Shown here: positions 8,538-17,683 of the stretch, piece by piece | Numbering within the stretch: the first letter of the stretch is position 1 | Layout of the letters: each line of letters opens with the position of its first letter | Assembly: GCA_029570205.1 (NCBI GenBank) | Contig: JAKQSI010000004.1 | Location: 1 to 64,000 of the forward strand | Direction of reading: 5' to 3' | DNA from: Candidatus Omnitrophota bacterium | GTDB taxonomy: Bacteria > Hinthialibacterota > Hinthialibacteria > Hinthialibacterales > JAKPRU01 | Length of the DNA stretch: 64,000 nucleotides | Notes under the pieces: model-generated | Told to the model about the DNA's origin: nothing | The model's input: only the letters and a program-made list of their open reading frames with translations | Database searches by the model: none | Program-made: the position numbers and the translations under genes

Positions 8538-8650
8538 TTGGAGTGCGGGAACGCTTGTCTTGGAGTGCGGGAACGCTTGTCTTGGAGTGCGGGAGCGCAG
8601 CTCCCGCCTTGTCATTGGTCCCTCCGGGAAAGGGTTGGGGTGAGGGTCAT
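8538..8650 (+). repeat. Short tandem repeat and palindromic intergenic element
   Basis: Three consecutive copies of a 22-nt unit beginning CTTGGAGTGCGGGA; the third ends in the palindrome GGGAGCGCAGCTCCC. A GC-rich tail containing GGAAAGGGTTGGGGTGAGGG follows. It fills the gap between the amidohydrolase stop and the ribokinase start. It looks like a member of a dispersed intergenic repeat family. Confidence 0.7.
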
Positions 8651-8672
8651 TACACGCAGAGTGAGGTCTTTC

Positions 8673-9599
8673 ATGTCAACCCGCCAACCCGCAATCATCG
8701 TTGCAGGCAGTATCAACATGGACCTGGTGGTTTGTGTGGACCGGTTCCCTGTTCCGGGCGAAACCGTTCGAAGCCGCCGCTTTGTCACCGTACCCGGCGG
8801 CAAAGGGGCCAATCAGGCGGCAGCGGCGACGCTGGCAGGCGGATCGGTCGGCATGATCGGACGAGTTGGGGATGACATCTTCGGCTCGGCCTGCCTGGGA
8901 AATCTACGATCCAGGGGTGTGGATGTCTCAGGGATTCGCATCGACCCCGATGCCCCAACCGGCAATGCCATGATCGCCGTTGATGCCGCAGGCCAGAATG
9001 AACTGATCTATACTCCGGGAGCCAACGGGAAAGTGATCCCGCAGGATGCCGAAAAGGCGGTCGATGCTATCTCCCGCGCGGATATGGTCATTCTTCAGTT
9101 TGAACTGCCCATGCCGACAGTTTGTGGCGTGGTCGATCTGGCTTTCCGACTGGGCAGGAAAATCCTGATCAATCCGGCTCCCGCCGAAACACCGCCACCG
9201 GATCTTTTTCAGAAAGTGGATTACCTCATTCCGAACGAAACCGAGGCCGAATTGCTCACCGGCATCAACGTGACAGACCCACAGTCTGCCATGCACGCGG
9301 CAGAAAAACTTCTGCAGAAAGGATGCAGGCATGTCATCGTGACTTTGGGATCACAGGGCGCTCTGGTTCATGATGGAACTGGCGCAACCCATGTCCCCGC
9401 CGGAAAGATTGAGGTGGTCGATGCCACCGCCGCGGGAGACACGTTCATCGGCGCATTCTCCGTAGCGTTGGCGGAAGGAAAATCCCTCGTGGAGGCGGCC
9501 CGATTCGGCTGCGCTGCCGCCACACTCTCTGTCGGCAAACTCGGCGCACAAACCTCCATTCCCACACGCCGTGAAATCGAATCATTCCTGAAAGACTGA
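8673..9599 (+). CDS. rbsK: Ribokinase (PfkB family)
   Basis: A 308-aa sugar kinase that phosphorylates ribose at O5 with ATP. Diagnostic features are GSINMDLVV at the N-terminus, the GGKGANQA sugar-binding motif, the NPAP motif, NETE, and the C-terminal anion hole/catalytic base DATAAGDTF, as in classical ribokinase. Length matches the family (about 305-310). The start chosen is ATG 8673; an open frame runs further upstream but only translates the repeat. Only a weak GAGG site precedes it. It may be read from the amidohydrolase operon, but the 139-nt gap leaves room for its own promoter. Confidence 0.93.
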   Translation: MSTRQPAIIVAGSINMDLVVCVDRFPVPGETVRSRRFVTVPGGKGANQAAAATLAGGSVGMIGRVGDDIFGSACLGNLRSRGVDVSGIRIDPDAPTGNAMIAVDAAGQNELIYTPGANGKVIPQDAEKAVDAISRADMVILQFELPMPTVCGVVDLAFRLGRKILINPAPAETPPPDLFQKVDYLIPNETEAELLTGINVTDPQSAMHAAEKLLQKGCRHVIVTLGSQGALVHDGTGATHVPAGKIEVVDATAAGDTFIGAFSVALAEGKSLVEAARFGCAAATLSVGKLGAQTSIPTRREIESFLKD

Positions 9600-9798
9600 G
9601 AGCCTCCCACAAACGGTACAATCACCGGCGCGAGACTGAATTGATAGATGGTTTATCTTCCGGTCGGGTTGGCGGTGGAGCGGAGATTCCTGGGAATGGC
9701 GAATTGGGACCAATGCCAAGTCGGCGGGAGTTGGCAGGTGCGGTCATGTTTCCTCCCGAAGACCGGCCGGTCTGCGAGAACCAACCGTGACAACCGAT

Positions 9799-10779
9799 CT
9801 ATTTCAACCGGCTGATGATTCTTTCGACATACTCAATATCATGCCGAAGGATATCCGCGCGTTGCTCTTTGGGGTAATGGCCCAGGGAATCATCCTCGAT
9901 CCCGATATATCCCTGAAAACCGGCGTTCTTTAACCACCCCAGGATGCGTTCGAAATTCAAATCGCCTTCGGGCACGGGAACGGAGTTCTTTTCGTATTCC
10001 CAACCGACCGGCCGCGTGGTCATCTGCATCTCAGGCGGGTGGGCCACATTCTTGACATGGAAATACTTGGCGCGGGGAGCGAATTCCTCCGTGATGGCGT
10101 AAACCGTATGGATGGAATGCCCGTACCAATACAGGTTGATCGGGTCCAGGTTCAGCCCGAATTTCTCCGGGGGGAATTGCGCGAGAACCGCATGAAGGAT
10201 TTCCGGGCGGTTCCAGTAAACGCTGAGATTCTCAATGGCGATTGCCACGTGGTGTTTCTCGCCGAGTTCCACCCACTCCTTAATCATGGCAACAGCCTGA
10301 CGAACAAACTCGGCATCCTCAATGGTCTGCTCAGAAAACTTGTCTGTTGTGATCGGGAAATAGATCAACTCAACCCCGGCATAGGGAACCATTTCAATCA
10401 GTTTTTTTGTCCACTCCGGTGCGCCATTGGGGTCCAGGTTGACCGGGGCGCAGACAACCGGTGTTTTCAGTCCCATTTGTTCCGCATGGACTTTGATTTT
10501 TGCCGCATCCTTTGAGGTGTCCAGTCGGTAAGGTGTTTCTTTTCCCACAAAGAGGTTCGGGCAGGTGAGATCGGACTTTACATTGATTTCGATTCCCTTT
10601 GCCCCCGTCTCTTTTGCCGCCATCCAGACATTATCCATCTCCAGTTTCCTCAGGAGCGGATTGCACAGAATCACTTCCCACCCTTTCGGTGTTTCTTCCC
10701 CGAACACGGGGGAAACGGACATGGAGAAGGCGACTAAGGCAATGAAAAATGAAGATAATAGGTTTGTTGTGAAACGCAT
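9799..10779 (-). CDS. Secreted sugar phosphate isomerase/epimerase-like TIM barrel
   Basis: A 326-aa protein with a signal peptide (MRFTTNLLSSFFIALVAF..., cut near VFGEE) followed by an AP-endonuclease-2/xylose-isomerase-like barrel. Conserved acidic and His positions include AIENLSVYW, NLDPINLYWYGH, YFHVKNV and IGIEDDS, consistent with a metal-dependent isomerase or epimerase. Export is common for this family in PVC-like bacteria. ATG 10779 is chosen because AAAGGA sits about 11 nt upstream and it begins the signal peptide; an in-frame ATG at 10827 would add 16 residues before it. Substrate unknown. Confidence 0.85.
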   Translation of the reverse strand: MRFTTNLLSSFFIALVAFSMSVSPVFGEETPKGWEVILCNPLLRKLEMDNVWMAAKETGAKGIEINVKSDLTCPNLFVGKETPYRLDTSKDAAKIKVHAEQMGLKTPVVCAPVNLDPNGAPEWTKKLIEMVPYAGVELIYFPITTDKFSEQTIEDAEFVRQAVAMIKEWVELGEKHHVAIAIENLSVYWNRPEILHAVLAQFPPEKFGLNLDPINLYWYGHSIHTVYAITEEFAPRAKYFHVKNVAHPPEMQMTTRPVGWEYEKNSVPVPEGDLNFERILGWLKNAGFQGYIGIEDDSLGHYPKEQRADILRHDIEYVERIISRLK

Positions 10780-10879
10780 TGTGATCCATTTCCTTTCTGC
10801 ACACAGGTCAAAGACCGATTCTATCAATGCCGGCTGGGGCTATCCAGGTCCATCCGATTCGGCTCGGCGGCAAGTCCTT

Positions 10880-11599
10880 TCACTCGACAGACCGAATGAT
10901 CTCCAGGGCTTCCTCAATGGAGTCCGTAAGATGATAAAGGCCGAGATCCGCCGCGCTGATATTTCCCTGCGTCAACACCTGTTTTCTCAACCATTCAAAC
11001 AATCCGCCCCAATAAGTCGAATCGAACAGGATGACCGGAAACGGGAGGATTCGTTCCGTCTGAATCAGGGTGATCGTCTCAAATAATTCATCCAGCGTAC
11101 CGAATCCGCCCGGGAAGATGACAGCCGCTATGGAATACTTGATCAACAAGACTTTGCGGACAAAAAAGTAGCGGAAATTAAGGCTGGTGGTGGTATAAGG
11201 ATTGGGACGTTGTTCCCTGGGAAGGACGATATTGAGTCCCACGGAGATTCCTCCGACTTCGTACGCGCCACGGTTGGCCGCTTCCATGATCCCCGGTCCG
11301 CCGCCGGTGACCGTGGCGAATCCCTCCCGCGCGATTTGCGCGCCGAGATAACGTGCCGTTTGATACATCGCGTGACTCTCCGGCGTCCGTGCCGAACCGA
11401 ACACCGTCACCGATTGCGGCAAGTCTCCCAGAATCTCAAAGGATTCCGAAAACTCCGCCATGATGCGGAACACGCGCCAGATATCGTCTATCCCCATCGC
11501 ATTGATCAGGTACTGGCGGGTATCGAAATCCTTGATCTTGCGATGCCGTGATTTGGGGCCGAGGGGAATCAGATCCGTTTTAAGTTCCAGTTCGTTCAT
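10880..11599 (-). CDS. LOG-family Rossmann protein (TIGR00730)
   Basis: A 239-aa protein with the LOG signature PGGFGTLDELFE and the nucleotide-binding VTGGGPGIMEAANRGA. Members include cytokinin riboside 5'-monophosphate phosphoribohydrolases and general nucleotide 5'-monophosphate nucleosidases, which release a base from AMP or GMP. The start at 11599 has GGAG 6 nt upstream; the ATG at 11611 has no ribosome site. It stands alone between the isomerase-like gene and a pseudogene. The in vivo substrate cannot be read from sequence. Confidence 0.9.
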   Translation of the reverse strand: MNELELKTDLIPLGPKSRHRKIKDFDTRQYLINAMGIDDIWRVFRIMAEFSESFEILGDLPQSVTVFGSARTPESHAMYQTARYLGAQIAREGFATVTGGGPGIMEAANRGAYEVGGISVGLNIVLPREQRPNPYTTTSLNFRYFFVRKVLLIKYSIAAVIFPGGFGTLDELFETITLIQTERILPFPVILFDSTYWGGLFEWLRKQVLTQGNISAADLGLYHLTDSIEEALEIIRSVE

Positions 11600-11632
11600 A
11601 AAAAACTCCATTGAGATTGAAATAACGATTCA

Positions 11633-11890
11633 TTATTGATTCTGCAACGCAAGGTCCGCGCGAATCAGGTAACTGCACTTACAAAGGCTCCAGCCGTTGG
11701 GAATCAGCGCCAATTCTCCGGCGGGCAGGGCATTGATCCGGCGCCCCCGCGTGTGCCCCGCCGTAATTCCGAGTTTTGTTGCTTTCCTGGAGGTCGATAC
11801 AGCGGATGGTTCCTGACCGGAACACCAGCAGGTTCCGAGATACCGAAATGATACCGCATCCGCACGAGCGGGTAAATGTAAATCCCGTGG
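11633..11890 (-). pseudogene. Decayed C-terminal fragment of a PQQ-type beta-propeller protein
   Basis: Two reading frames join into one recognisable tail. One frame (about 11864-11745) gives SVSRNLLVFRSG, then IRCIDLQES and RNYGG. After a frame change another (11743-11633) gives INALPAGELALIPNG, then WSLCKCSY and LALQNQ before a TAA stop. The pattern CG..S.S..LL.FRSG...DL...NYGG......LPA...L.P......C.CSY....LAL is the usual end of large secreted PQQ-like propeller proteins of planctomycete-like bacteria. No upstream body of the gene is present, so this is a relic. The family name rests on remembered pattern, not on a search. Confidence 0.55.
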
Positions 11891-12005
11891 GCCGGCCTGT
11901 CGGCAAGCCCCACACGCCGGGGTGGGCGCAGATATTGTTGTTATGGATCGGAGGGCGTGAGACATAATCCGCCTGAATATCCCAGAGTTTGGCTGGGTTT
12001 TAATT

Positions 12006-12042
12006 CAACCCCCACCTGACCTCCCCCGATCTTCGGGGGAGG
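12006..12042. repeat. Dispersed palindromic element (GATCTTCGGGGGAGG type)
   Basis: CAACCCCCACCTGACC followed by the palindrome CTCCCCCGATCTTCGGGGGAG. Near-identical elements occur near 15110-15183, 24225-24351 and 38641-38679, always between genes. It lies upstream of the URO-D-family gene. Confidence 0.8.
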
Positions 12043-12100
12043 AATCTCTCCTGCAAGGCATTATGATATTCTTTTCATAAATCCACCTGCGGAGCAGATC

Positions 12101-13057
12101 ATGGTAACCAAACGAGAGATCGTCTACCGCGCCATCGACCGAACCGGCCCGCCACGCATTCCCATCCATTACTGTAATCGGGATTTCGAGTTTTCGGACA
12201 CCGTATCGGTGACTTACTCTCCGGCAAGGGATTTTGCGCCTTCTGTCCCGGGAGAGAACGAATGGGGCTTTGTGTGGGAGGCTCTCGACAAGACCCTGGG
12301 GCAGCCACGGTCCAATCCGCTGCGAGACTGGGATTGTGTGGCGAAGTATGTTCCCCCCGACCCGAACGCGCCGGGCCGTTTGGACAATTTGGCGCATCTC
12401 GCAAAGATGAACGAAGATCGGTTCATCCGGTTCAGTTTGGGAATTACGGGGTTCAACCAGGCCACGTTTTTGCGCGGATTCGAGGATTTCCTTGCAGACC
12501 TCCACAGTGACCGCCGATTTGTCGAACGCACGTTGGATTTTGTGTTCGATTTTGAAAATGCCTTGATCGAGAGGGTATTGAAATATCCTATTGATGCCGT
12601 GGCTTTCGGCGATGACTGGGGAACTCAGAACGATTTAATTATCGCGCCGCCGCTGTGGCGGGAGGTGTTTCGTCCCCGGTATGCGGAACAATTCGCGCGG
12701 ATTCACTCGCGCGGCAGGCGGGTGTGGTTTCACACATGCGGACAGGTTTCATCCATCCTCGGCGATTTGATTGAGATCGGCGCGGATGTTATCGAACTGC
12801 TTCAGCCGGATCTGCTCGGGGTGGACCGCCTGGCGGGGGAGTTCGGCGGACAGGTCTGTTTCTGCTGCTCCGTGGATCACCAGCGAATCGCGATCTCCGG
12901 CACAAAACAGGAAATCTTCGATCATGCGAAACGGCTATGCGATACGCTGGGCGCATTCAACGGCGGGTTCATCGCGTATATTGAAGATTATTCCTGCCTG
13001 GGAATGAGCGAACGGAACTATCAATGGATACGGGAAGCGTTCCATTCCTCAATCTGA
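12101..13057 (+). CDS. Uroporphyrinogen decarboxylase (URO-D)-family protein
   Basis: A 318-aa TIM-barrel protein of the URO-D/cobalamin methyltransferase (MtaA/CmuA) superfamily. Supporting segments are the N-terminal TKREIVYRAI, FGDDWGTQ, LWREVFRPRYAEQFARIHSRG, WFHTCGQV, and the barrel-end sequence around LLGVDRLAGEFGGQVCFCCSVDHQ. Such standalone relatives usually act on small methylated or corrinoid-linked substrates rather than in heme synthesis; the substrate is unknown. GGAG lies 6 nt before the ATG. Oddly, the last codons and the TGA stop are the first bases of a tandem repeat array, so the C-terminus is set by repeat DNA. Confidence 0.85.
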   Translation: MVTKREIVYRAIDRTGPPRIPIHYCNRDFEFSDTVSVTYSPARDFAPSVPGENEWGFVWEALDKTLGQPRSNPLRDWDCVAKYVPPDPNAPGRLDNLAHLAKMNEDRFIRFSLGITGFNQATFLRGFEDFLADLHSDRRFVERTLDFVFDFENALIERVLKYPIDAVAFGDDWGTQNDLIIAPPLWREVFRPRYAEQFARIHSRGRRVWFHTCGQVSSILGDLIEIGADVIELLQPDLLGVDRLAGEFGGQVCFCCSVDHQRIAISGTKQEIFDHAKRLCDTLGAFNGGFIAYIEDYSCLGMSERNYQWIREAFHSSI

Positions 13058-13447
13058 CAGGCACGGAGGCCTGTCCTGCCGTTCCTCAATCTGACAGGCA
13101 CGGAGGCCTGTCCTACTTTCCTCAATCTGACAGGCACGGAGGCCTGTCCTACTGTTCCTCAATCTGACCGGCACGGAGGCCTGTCCTGCCGTTCCTCAAT
13201 CTGACAGGCACGGAGGCCTGTCCTGCCGTTCCTCAATCTGACAGGCACGGAGGCCTGTCCTACTTTCCTCAATCTGACAGGCACGGAGGCCTGTGCTACT
13301 GTTCCTCAATCTGACAGGCACGGAGGCCTGTCCTGCCGTTCCTCAATCTGACAGGCACGGAGGCCTGTCCTACTTTCCTCAATCTGACAGGCACGGAGGC
13401 CTGTCCTGCCGTTCCTCGATCTGACAGGCACGGAAGCCTGTCCTGCC
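13045..13447. repeat. Tandem array of 11 hairpin units (about 36 nt each)
   Basis: Eleven head-to-tail copies of a 35-37-nt unit: TTCCTCAATCTGACAGGC, then ACGGAGGCCTGTCCTGCCG or a close variant. Each holds the inverted repeat GACAGGC-N6-GCCTGTC. Copies differ at few positions (TAC/TGCC endings, one CCGG, one GTGC, and a divergent last copy), which points to recent amplification. There are no unique spacers, so it is not a CRISPR array. The first unit contains the stop codon of the URO-D-family gene and the last ends 4 nt before the convergent gene. Confidence 0.95.
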
Positions 13448-13451
13448 AGCT

Positions 13452-14780
13452 TCATTTCCCCCGCAATTGGATGCGAAAGACGTTCTTTCCTTCCTGCAAG
13501 TCATAGCGCAGGAAAAGCAGTTCGTGGGGAAGCATTTTGCCTTCGATCAGGCCGGGGCAATCGCCCAACTGGTAAAGGGAATAATCTCCCCACAGCGCGA
13601 GACCGAACGGCATTGCTTTCGGGCTGGTGACCTCGATTTCAATTTCACGGTCCCAATGATAGCGCACATTCCGCACCAGCTTTGTTCTGGGAATGAACGG
13701 TTCCGCGAAATAGTCCTCTCGCTTCCAGGGCCGATGGTAATTGCGGATACAAACCGGCTCCACCTTATTCTCGATAAACATCATTTGGGCATCGCAATCA
13801 TAGAACAGGAAGGTTTTCGGCCAGGGGCCGGTCGGCATACTCCAGGTGTAATCGGGATTCGGCGGCGGAGTCGGGATATCCGTCCAGAGCATGTAAGATG
13901 AGGGAGTTTTGTCGTACCGTTCACGGTAAAGCTGTGCCGCCTCTTGCAGGGTCAGCATTTTGAGGTTGGGGAATGTTTTGAGATGCCGTACAAAACGATC
14001 CAGCATCGCTACGGATTCTTTGATATCTTCCACGGTATAGCATTTGCACAGATCCGACCGCTCGGATTCATGCGCCTCCTGGTGCTGCAAAAGGAAAACA
14101 TGATCGTTGTATCGTGTGTTTTGAATGTAGTTGTCGGCGATACCTTTCCAGTATTCGATGTCTTCCCAGGAGCATATACTGCCGCGTGCCACATCATTCG
14201 GGTCCGTGGAATAAATGCACGGATTTCCGGAATGAAAACTTTTGAGCAAATCCCGAGCGGTCCATTCCATACCGATCACGCCGCGACACGGTTTCCCCTG
14301 GTGACGAGCGGGGCGCAGACGTTCATCGCGATCCATGTAATAGAATCCCCACGGGCAACCCCGATCCGTGATGTTGTCGATTTCGATCTGTTCCCAGCAG
14401 AATCCCCACAATCCCTCGAATCCAAGATCCCCCAGCAGCCTCACGATTTCCGGGTCCTGATGTCCCCAGGCGGCGATGGTCAGGTTAGCCCAGGGGAGCG
14501 CCTTCTGAATTGCCTCCCGTGTGGAGGCCATCTGCTTTTTCTTGTCATCCAGGCTTCCAGCAAGAGCGGGTGTGGCAACCGCAATATCATCACCGAAATC
14601 GCCGTGCCACCGGGTCAGCTCCTTTTGGGCGATCCGTGCCGATTCCGGACTGACAATCCAGGTGATTTTCACACCCAGCGGGTGCAGAGTGTCGGACAGC
14701 AGACGCATCCCATCCAGGCTGGTGACCCCATCACGATGACGGTCGGCAAGACTTGCGAACATGTAGATCAGCTCACTCAT
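13452..14780 (-). CDS. Polysaccharide-deacetylase-like barrel protein
   Basis: A 442-aa protein without a signal peptide. Residues 1-280 look like a glycoside hydrolase/deacetylase-type (beta/alpha)7 barrel: an N-terminal strand LIYMFASLADRHRDG, then LGVKITWIVSPES, AWGHQDPEIVRLLGDLGFEGLWG and a late HQEAHESE. The last 130 residues look like a beta-sandwich. The canonical NodB His-x3-His motif is not evident, so catalysis is uncertain. AAGGA lies 9 nt before the ATG. The gene converges on the repeat array. Probable role in carbohydrate metabolism; no close family name can be given. Confidence 0.7.
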   Translation of the reverse strand: MSELIYMFASLADRHRDGVTSLDGMRLLSDTLHPLGVKITWIVSPESARIAQKELTRWHGDFGDDIAVATPALAGSLDDKKKQMASTREAIQKALPWANLTIAAWGHQDPEIVRLLGDLGFEGLWGFCWEQIEIDNITDRGCPWGFYYMDRDERLRPARHQGKPCRGVIGMEWTARDLLKSFHSGNPCIYSTDPNDVARGSICSWEDIEYWKGIADNYIQNTRYNDHVFLLQHQEAHESERSDLCKCYTVEDIKESVAMLDRFVRHLKTFPNLKMLTLQEAAQLYRERYDKTPSSYMLWTDIPTPPPNPDYTWSMPTGPWPKTFLFYDCDAQMMFIENKVEPVCIRNYHRPWKREDYFAEPFIPRTKLVRNVRYHWDREIEIEVTSPKAMPFGLALWGDYSLYQLGDCPGLIEGKMLPHELLFLRYDLQEGKNVFRIQLRGK

Positions 14781-15239
14781 GGTTTTTTATCCTTGTGAAT
14801 GAATGCAGGATTCCTTCCGGGCGTAAGGCGATAACCAAGAACATCCTGTTCTGTAACTGAATTGGCATGACATACCGTTGTCCCAAAGGTCACCGGCAAG
14901 ATGCCGGCGCCACTCGGACAATCGCTCCCCCCAACCCGATGTCGCTTCGCTCTCAAGACAGTCGCTTTCCCAGAGGGATGGGGAGAAGATGGGTGGCACA
15001 GGCTTCCAGCCTGCGGCAGCAAACCAAAGTACATTGTCAGAGTATTTTGGTTACACGCAAGAGCATAGCAGAGGACAATTATGGCATCTCCAATCCTGGA
15101 CTCAACCCCCCTTGTATTCCCTCCGATCTTCAGGGAGAAGCATTATTCCTCTCCCGAAGATCGGGGGAGGCGGGGTGAGGGTTGAATGCAGAGAAAGGTC
15201 AGGTCGGGGTTGATAAAACAGATTTCGACTTTGCCATCG
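14781..15239. repeat. Gene-free gap filled with dispersed repeats
   Basis: No coding potential seen over 459 nt. It holds a CCGGCAAGATGCCGG hairpin (near 14892), a GGCACAGGCTTCCAGCCTG hairpin (near 14995), and two copies of the GATCTTCGGGGGAGG-type palindrome (15115-15183), one degenerate. The last copy ends in GGGGTGAGGGTTGA, like the copies at 24225 and 38641. It lies after the last gene of the hydrogenase operon and may help end its transcription. Confidence 0.7.
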
Positions 15240-16703
15240 TCAACCCTGCTGAATCTCCCGAATCAAGTTTCGCTCCGCATCGTACAGGCGAACCTTCAGG
15301 CTCATCTGCCCCGGCAGCGCGTGCGTTCCACACCCATGGCACGGATCATACGCGCGAAACGCCATCTCTACATAGTTGAGAAGGCCATCATCCACCTTGC
15401 CGTTCGTAATCCACTTCTTCGCCGCCTTATCAACCGACATGGAAATCCGCGCCGAGTTGTTCTGGGTGGCGACAATCAGATTGGCGTGTGTAATGACACC
15501 CCGATCATCAGTCTGATAATGATGAATCAGAGTCCCGCGCGGCGCTTCCACAACACCGATTCCCTCCTGGGGAGTGGTTCTCGGAATGGTACGCACTTCC
15601 TTGCTGAGAATCTCCGGGTCGTTCGCCAGTTCCTTCATCCGCTCGGCGGCATACAGCATCTCGATCAGCCGCGCCCAGTGATTGGCCAGTGTGTGATGAA
15701 CCGGCTTTCCTCCGAGGGTCTTGTAGAATTCATCGCGGGCTTCCTGCGCTTTCGGAGTGGCCATTCCATCCGAGGCGTTCAGTCTTGCCAGAGGAGCGAC
15801 ACTGAAAACCCCACTGTCGGGTCCTTCGGTGAACCCCTTCCAGCCGACATCTTTCAGGAAGCAGAACTTGATATAACTCCACGGTTCCACATGTTCGCCG
15901 ATATGTTGCAGATACTCGGCGATGGGGAACTTCACCTTTTCCTTTCCATCCGGCGCGACCACCCGCAGTTTGCCGTCATAGAAATTGACCTTGTTGTTGC
16001 CGTCCACCAGGCCCATATAATGGGTCTTATGGGTATAAGCATCGGAAGTGATCAAATCAACATACTCCGGATTCCCAAGCACGACTTTTCGGAAAACATC
16101 CAGAGTCATCAGGGCGAATTCGATTCCCCTGTCTGCCGCGGCTGCAAACCGGGCCTGATCTTCCGGGCGCATCGGTTTCGAAATTCCGCCGGGCAATCCA
16201 AAGACCGGGTGAATCACTTTTCCAGCCATCAGGCTGATCAGGTCGCGCATTTCTTTCCGCATCCCGATCACTTTCTTGCCGATCTCCAATCCGAACTTGC
16301 CCAGAACACCAAGAATGTTCCGGTCCGATTTCGGAGCCACAGGACCGACCAGAAAATCGGGTCCCCCAAGGAAATAGAAATGCAGAGTGTGATCCTCAAA
16401 AACAAATGTGTTGTAAACCAGCTCCCGAATCTTCTTGGCTGCCGAAGGCGGGTCTACACGATACAGGCTGTCCAATGTCTTGGTAGCGGCTATATGGTGC
16501 GCCATGGGACAGACACCACAAATGCGGGAGGTAATCTGCGGCATATCCTCCGCCGGTCGTCCCTGCGCAAATTTTTCAAAGCCGCGCAGTTCGGGAACCT
16601 GGAAATAGGCATGATCCACATTCCCTGCATCGTTGAGAATAATATCAATCACACCATGTCCTTCGAGCCGCGTGATAGGCTTGACGGTAATATGCCGAGT
16701 CAT
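15240..16703 (-). CDS. mvhA: F420-non-reducing/Mvh-type [NiFe] hydrogenase large subunit
   Basis: A 487-aa subunit carrying the NiFe active site that splits H2. The L1 motif SRICGVCP (about residue 60) and the L2 motif DPCHGCGTH near the end supply the four Ni-binding cysteines. Some 27 residues follow L2, as in precursors trimmed by a maturation protease; no protease or Hyp gene lies in the window. Family features fit group 3c (MvhA), which pairs with MvhG and MvhD and docks on HdrABC. The start overlaps the mvhG stop by 4 nt (ATGA). It is the last gene of the hdrCBA-mvhDGA operon. Confidence 0.95.
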   Translation of the reverse strand: MTRHITVKPITRLEGHGVIDIILNDAGNVDHAYFQVPELRGFEKFAQGRPAEDMPQITSRICGVCPMAHHIAATKTLDSLYRVDPPSAAKKIRELVYNTFVFEDHTLHFYFLGGPDFLVGPVAPKSDRNILGVLGKFGLEIGKKVIGMRKEMRDLISLMAGKVIHPVFGLPGGISKPMRPEDQARFAAAADRGIEFALMTLDVFRKVVLGNPEYVDLITSDAYTHKTHYMGLVDGNNKVNFYDGKLRVVAPDGKEKVKFPIAEYLQHIGEHVEPWSYIKFCFLKDVGWKGFTEGPDSGVFSVAPLARLNASDGMATPKAQEARDEFYKTLGGKPVHHTLANHWARLIEMLYAAERMKELANDPEILSKEVRTIPRTTPQEGIGVVEAPRGTLIHHYQTDDRGVITHANLIVATQNNSARISMSVDKAAKKWITNGKVDDGLLNYVEMAFRAYDPCHGCGTHALPGQMSLKVRLYDAERNLIREIQQG

Positions 16704-17683
16704 GATCGTGCTCCCTCTTTCTGGAATACCTTTCCCTGGAAAAGTGATCCGGGCAAACTGTAGCGGTAGAACGTCCCGGCCGGGTCCACAATTCGATCGG
16801 CGATGCGGGCGATATCGGCCTCGGTTTCCGCATCGAACAGCGAGGCTATCCCCGACAGGGCCTTTGCTCCGTAATCTCTCACTGAGTCGGTTGGTCCCAA
16901 ACAGCCGGTACAGGGCATGTTGCCGTTAATGCACGCCGCCCCACAACCGCTCCGGGTAGCGGGTCCGAGACACAGCAGCCCCTGGGCCAACAGGCATGTC
17001 TCCAGATCGATTTCCGTTTCGTGAGGTCTCTTGAATTCTTTAATGAGCATATTCTCCGGCTTCGTGTCTTTTCTGGGACAATCCAGGCACAGCGAATGTT
17101 TCGGTCCCAGAACAGAACCTTTCGGCGGCAACTGGTTCGTGAGAAACGCCGTCACCCCATCTACAATCAACGCCACCGGAGGAGGACAACCGGGAAGGTA
17201 ATAATCCACCTCTATTGTCTGGTCCAATGTCCACACCCGCTCCTCCAACACGGGAAGAGTCAGGACTCCTTCCGGAACAGTGGTCTCTCCCTGGGGACAG
17301 ACTTTCTCAGGATTGACTACACTCGGCGTCTCGGAATAGCTGCATTCCAAAATGGACTCTCGCGTGTACAGATTGCCCATTCCGGGCACGCCGCCCAAGT
17401 GGGCACAACTTCCAAATGCGACGATGTATTTGGATTTTTCGCGCAGAATCTCGACAATCTCACGGTCTTCCGTGTTGCGGATTGCGCCGTTGATGAAGGT
17501 CACCACCATCTCCCCATCCTGCATGTTTTCCACATCCGAACGTTTGAAGTCCATGGCGACGGGCCACACGGCAATATCGACGGCTTCCACAACCGAAAGT
17601 ATGTTCTCCGCCAGGTCCACCACGGCCTCATCACAACCGCCGCAGGAAGCGCACCAGTAAAATCCAATTTTGGGTTTGCTCAT
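16700..17683 (-). CDS. mvhG: Mvh-type hydrogenase small subunit
   Basis: A 327-aa cytoplasmic small subunit with three Fe-S clusters, carrying electrons from the NiFe site to MvhD. The proximal cluster ligands are in WCASCGGCDE near the N-terminus, GSCAHLGG and LPGCPPP. The C-terminal Cys-rich part (CLDCPRK, LLCLGPATRSGCGAACI, CTGCLGP) holds the other clusters. No Tat signal, as expected for a group 3 enzyme. It overlaps both neighbours by 4 nt, so subunits are made in fixed order and ratio. Confidence 0.95.
   Translation of the reverse strand: MSKPKIGFYWCASCGGCDEAVVDLAENILSVVEAVDIAVWPVAMDFKRSDVENMQDGEMVVTFINGAIRNTEDREIVEILREKSKYIVAFGSCAHLGGVPGMGNLYTRESILECSYSETPSVVNPEKVCPQGETTVPEGVLTLPVLEERVWTLDQTIEVDYYLPGCPPPVALIVDGVTAFLTNQLPPKGSVLGPKHSLCLDCPRKDTKPENMLIKEFKRPHETEIDLETCLLAQGLLCLGPATRSGCGAACINGNMPCTGCLGPTDSVRDYGAKALSGIASLFDAETEADIARIADRIVDPAGTFYRYSLPGSLFQGKVFQKEGARS

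Noticed and set aside
13045-13447. CRISPR array
   Set aside because: Units are head to tail with no unique spacers, and each is an internal hairpin; no cas genes are near.
15186-16763. Plus-strand frame of 525 codons
   Set aside because: Lies wholly antisense to mvhA, which has full hydrogenase motifs; the plus frame shows no domain.
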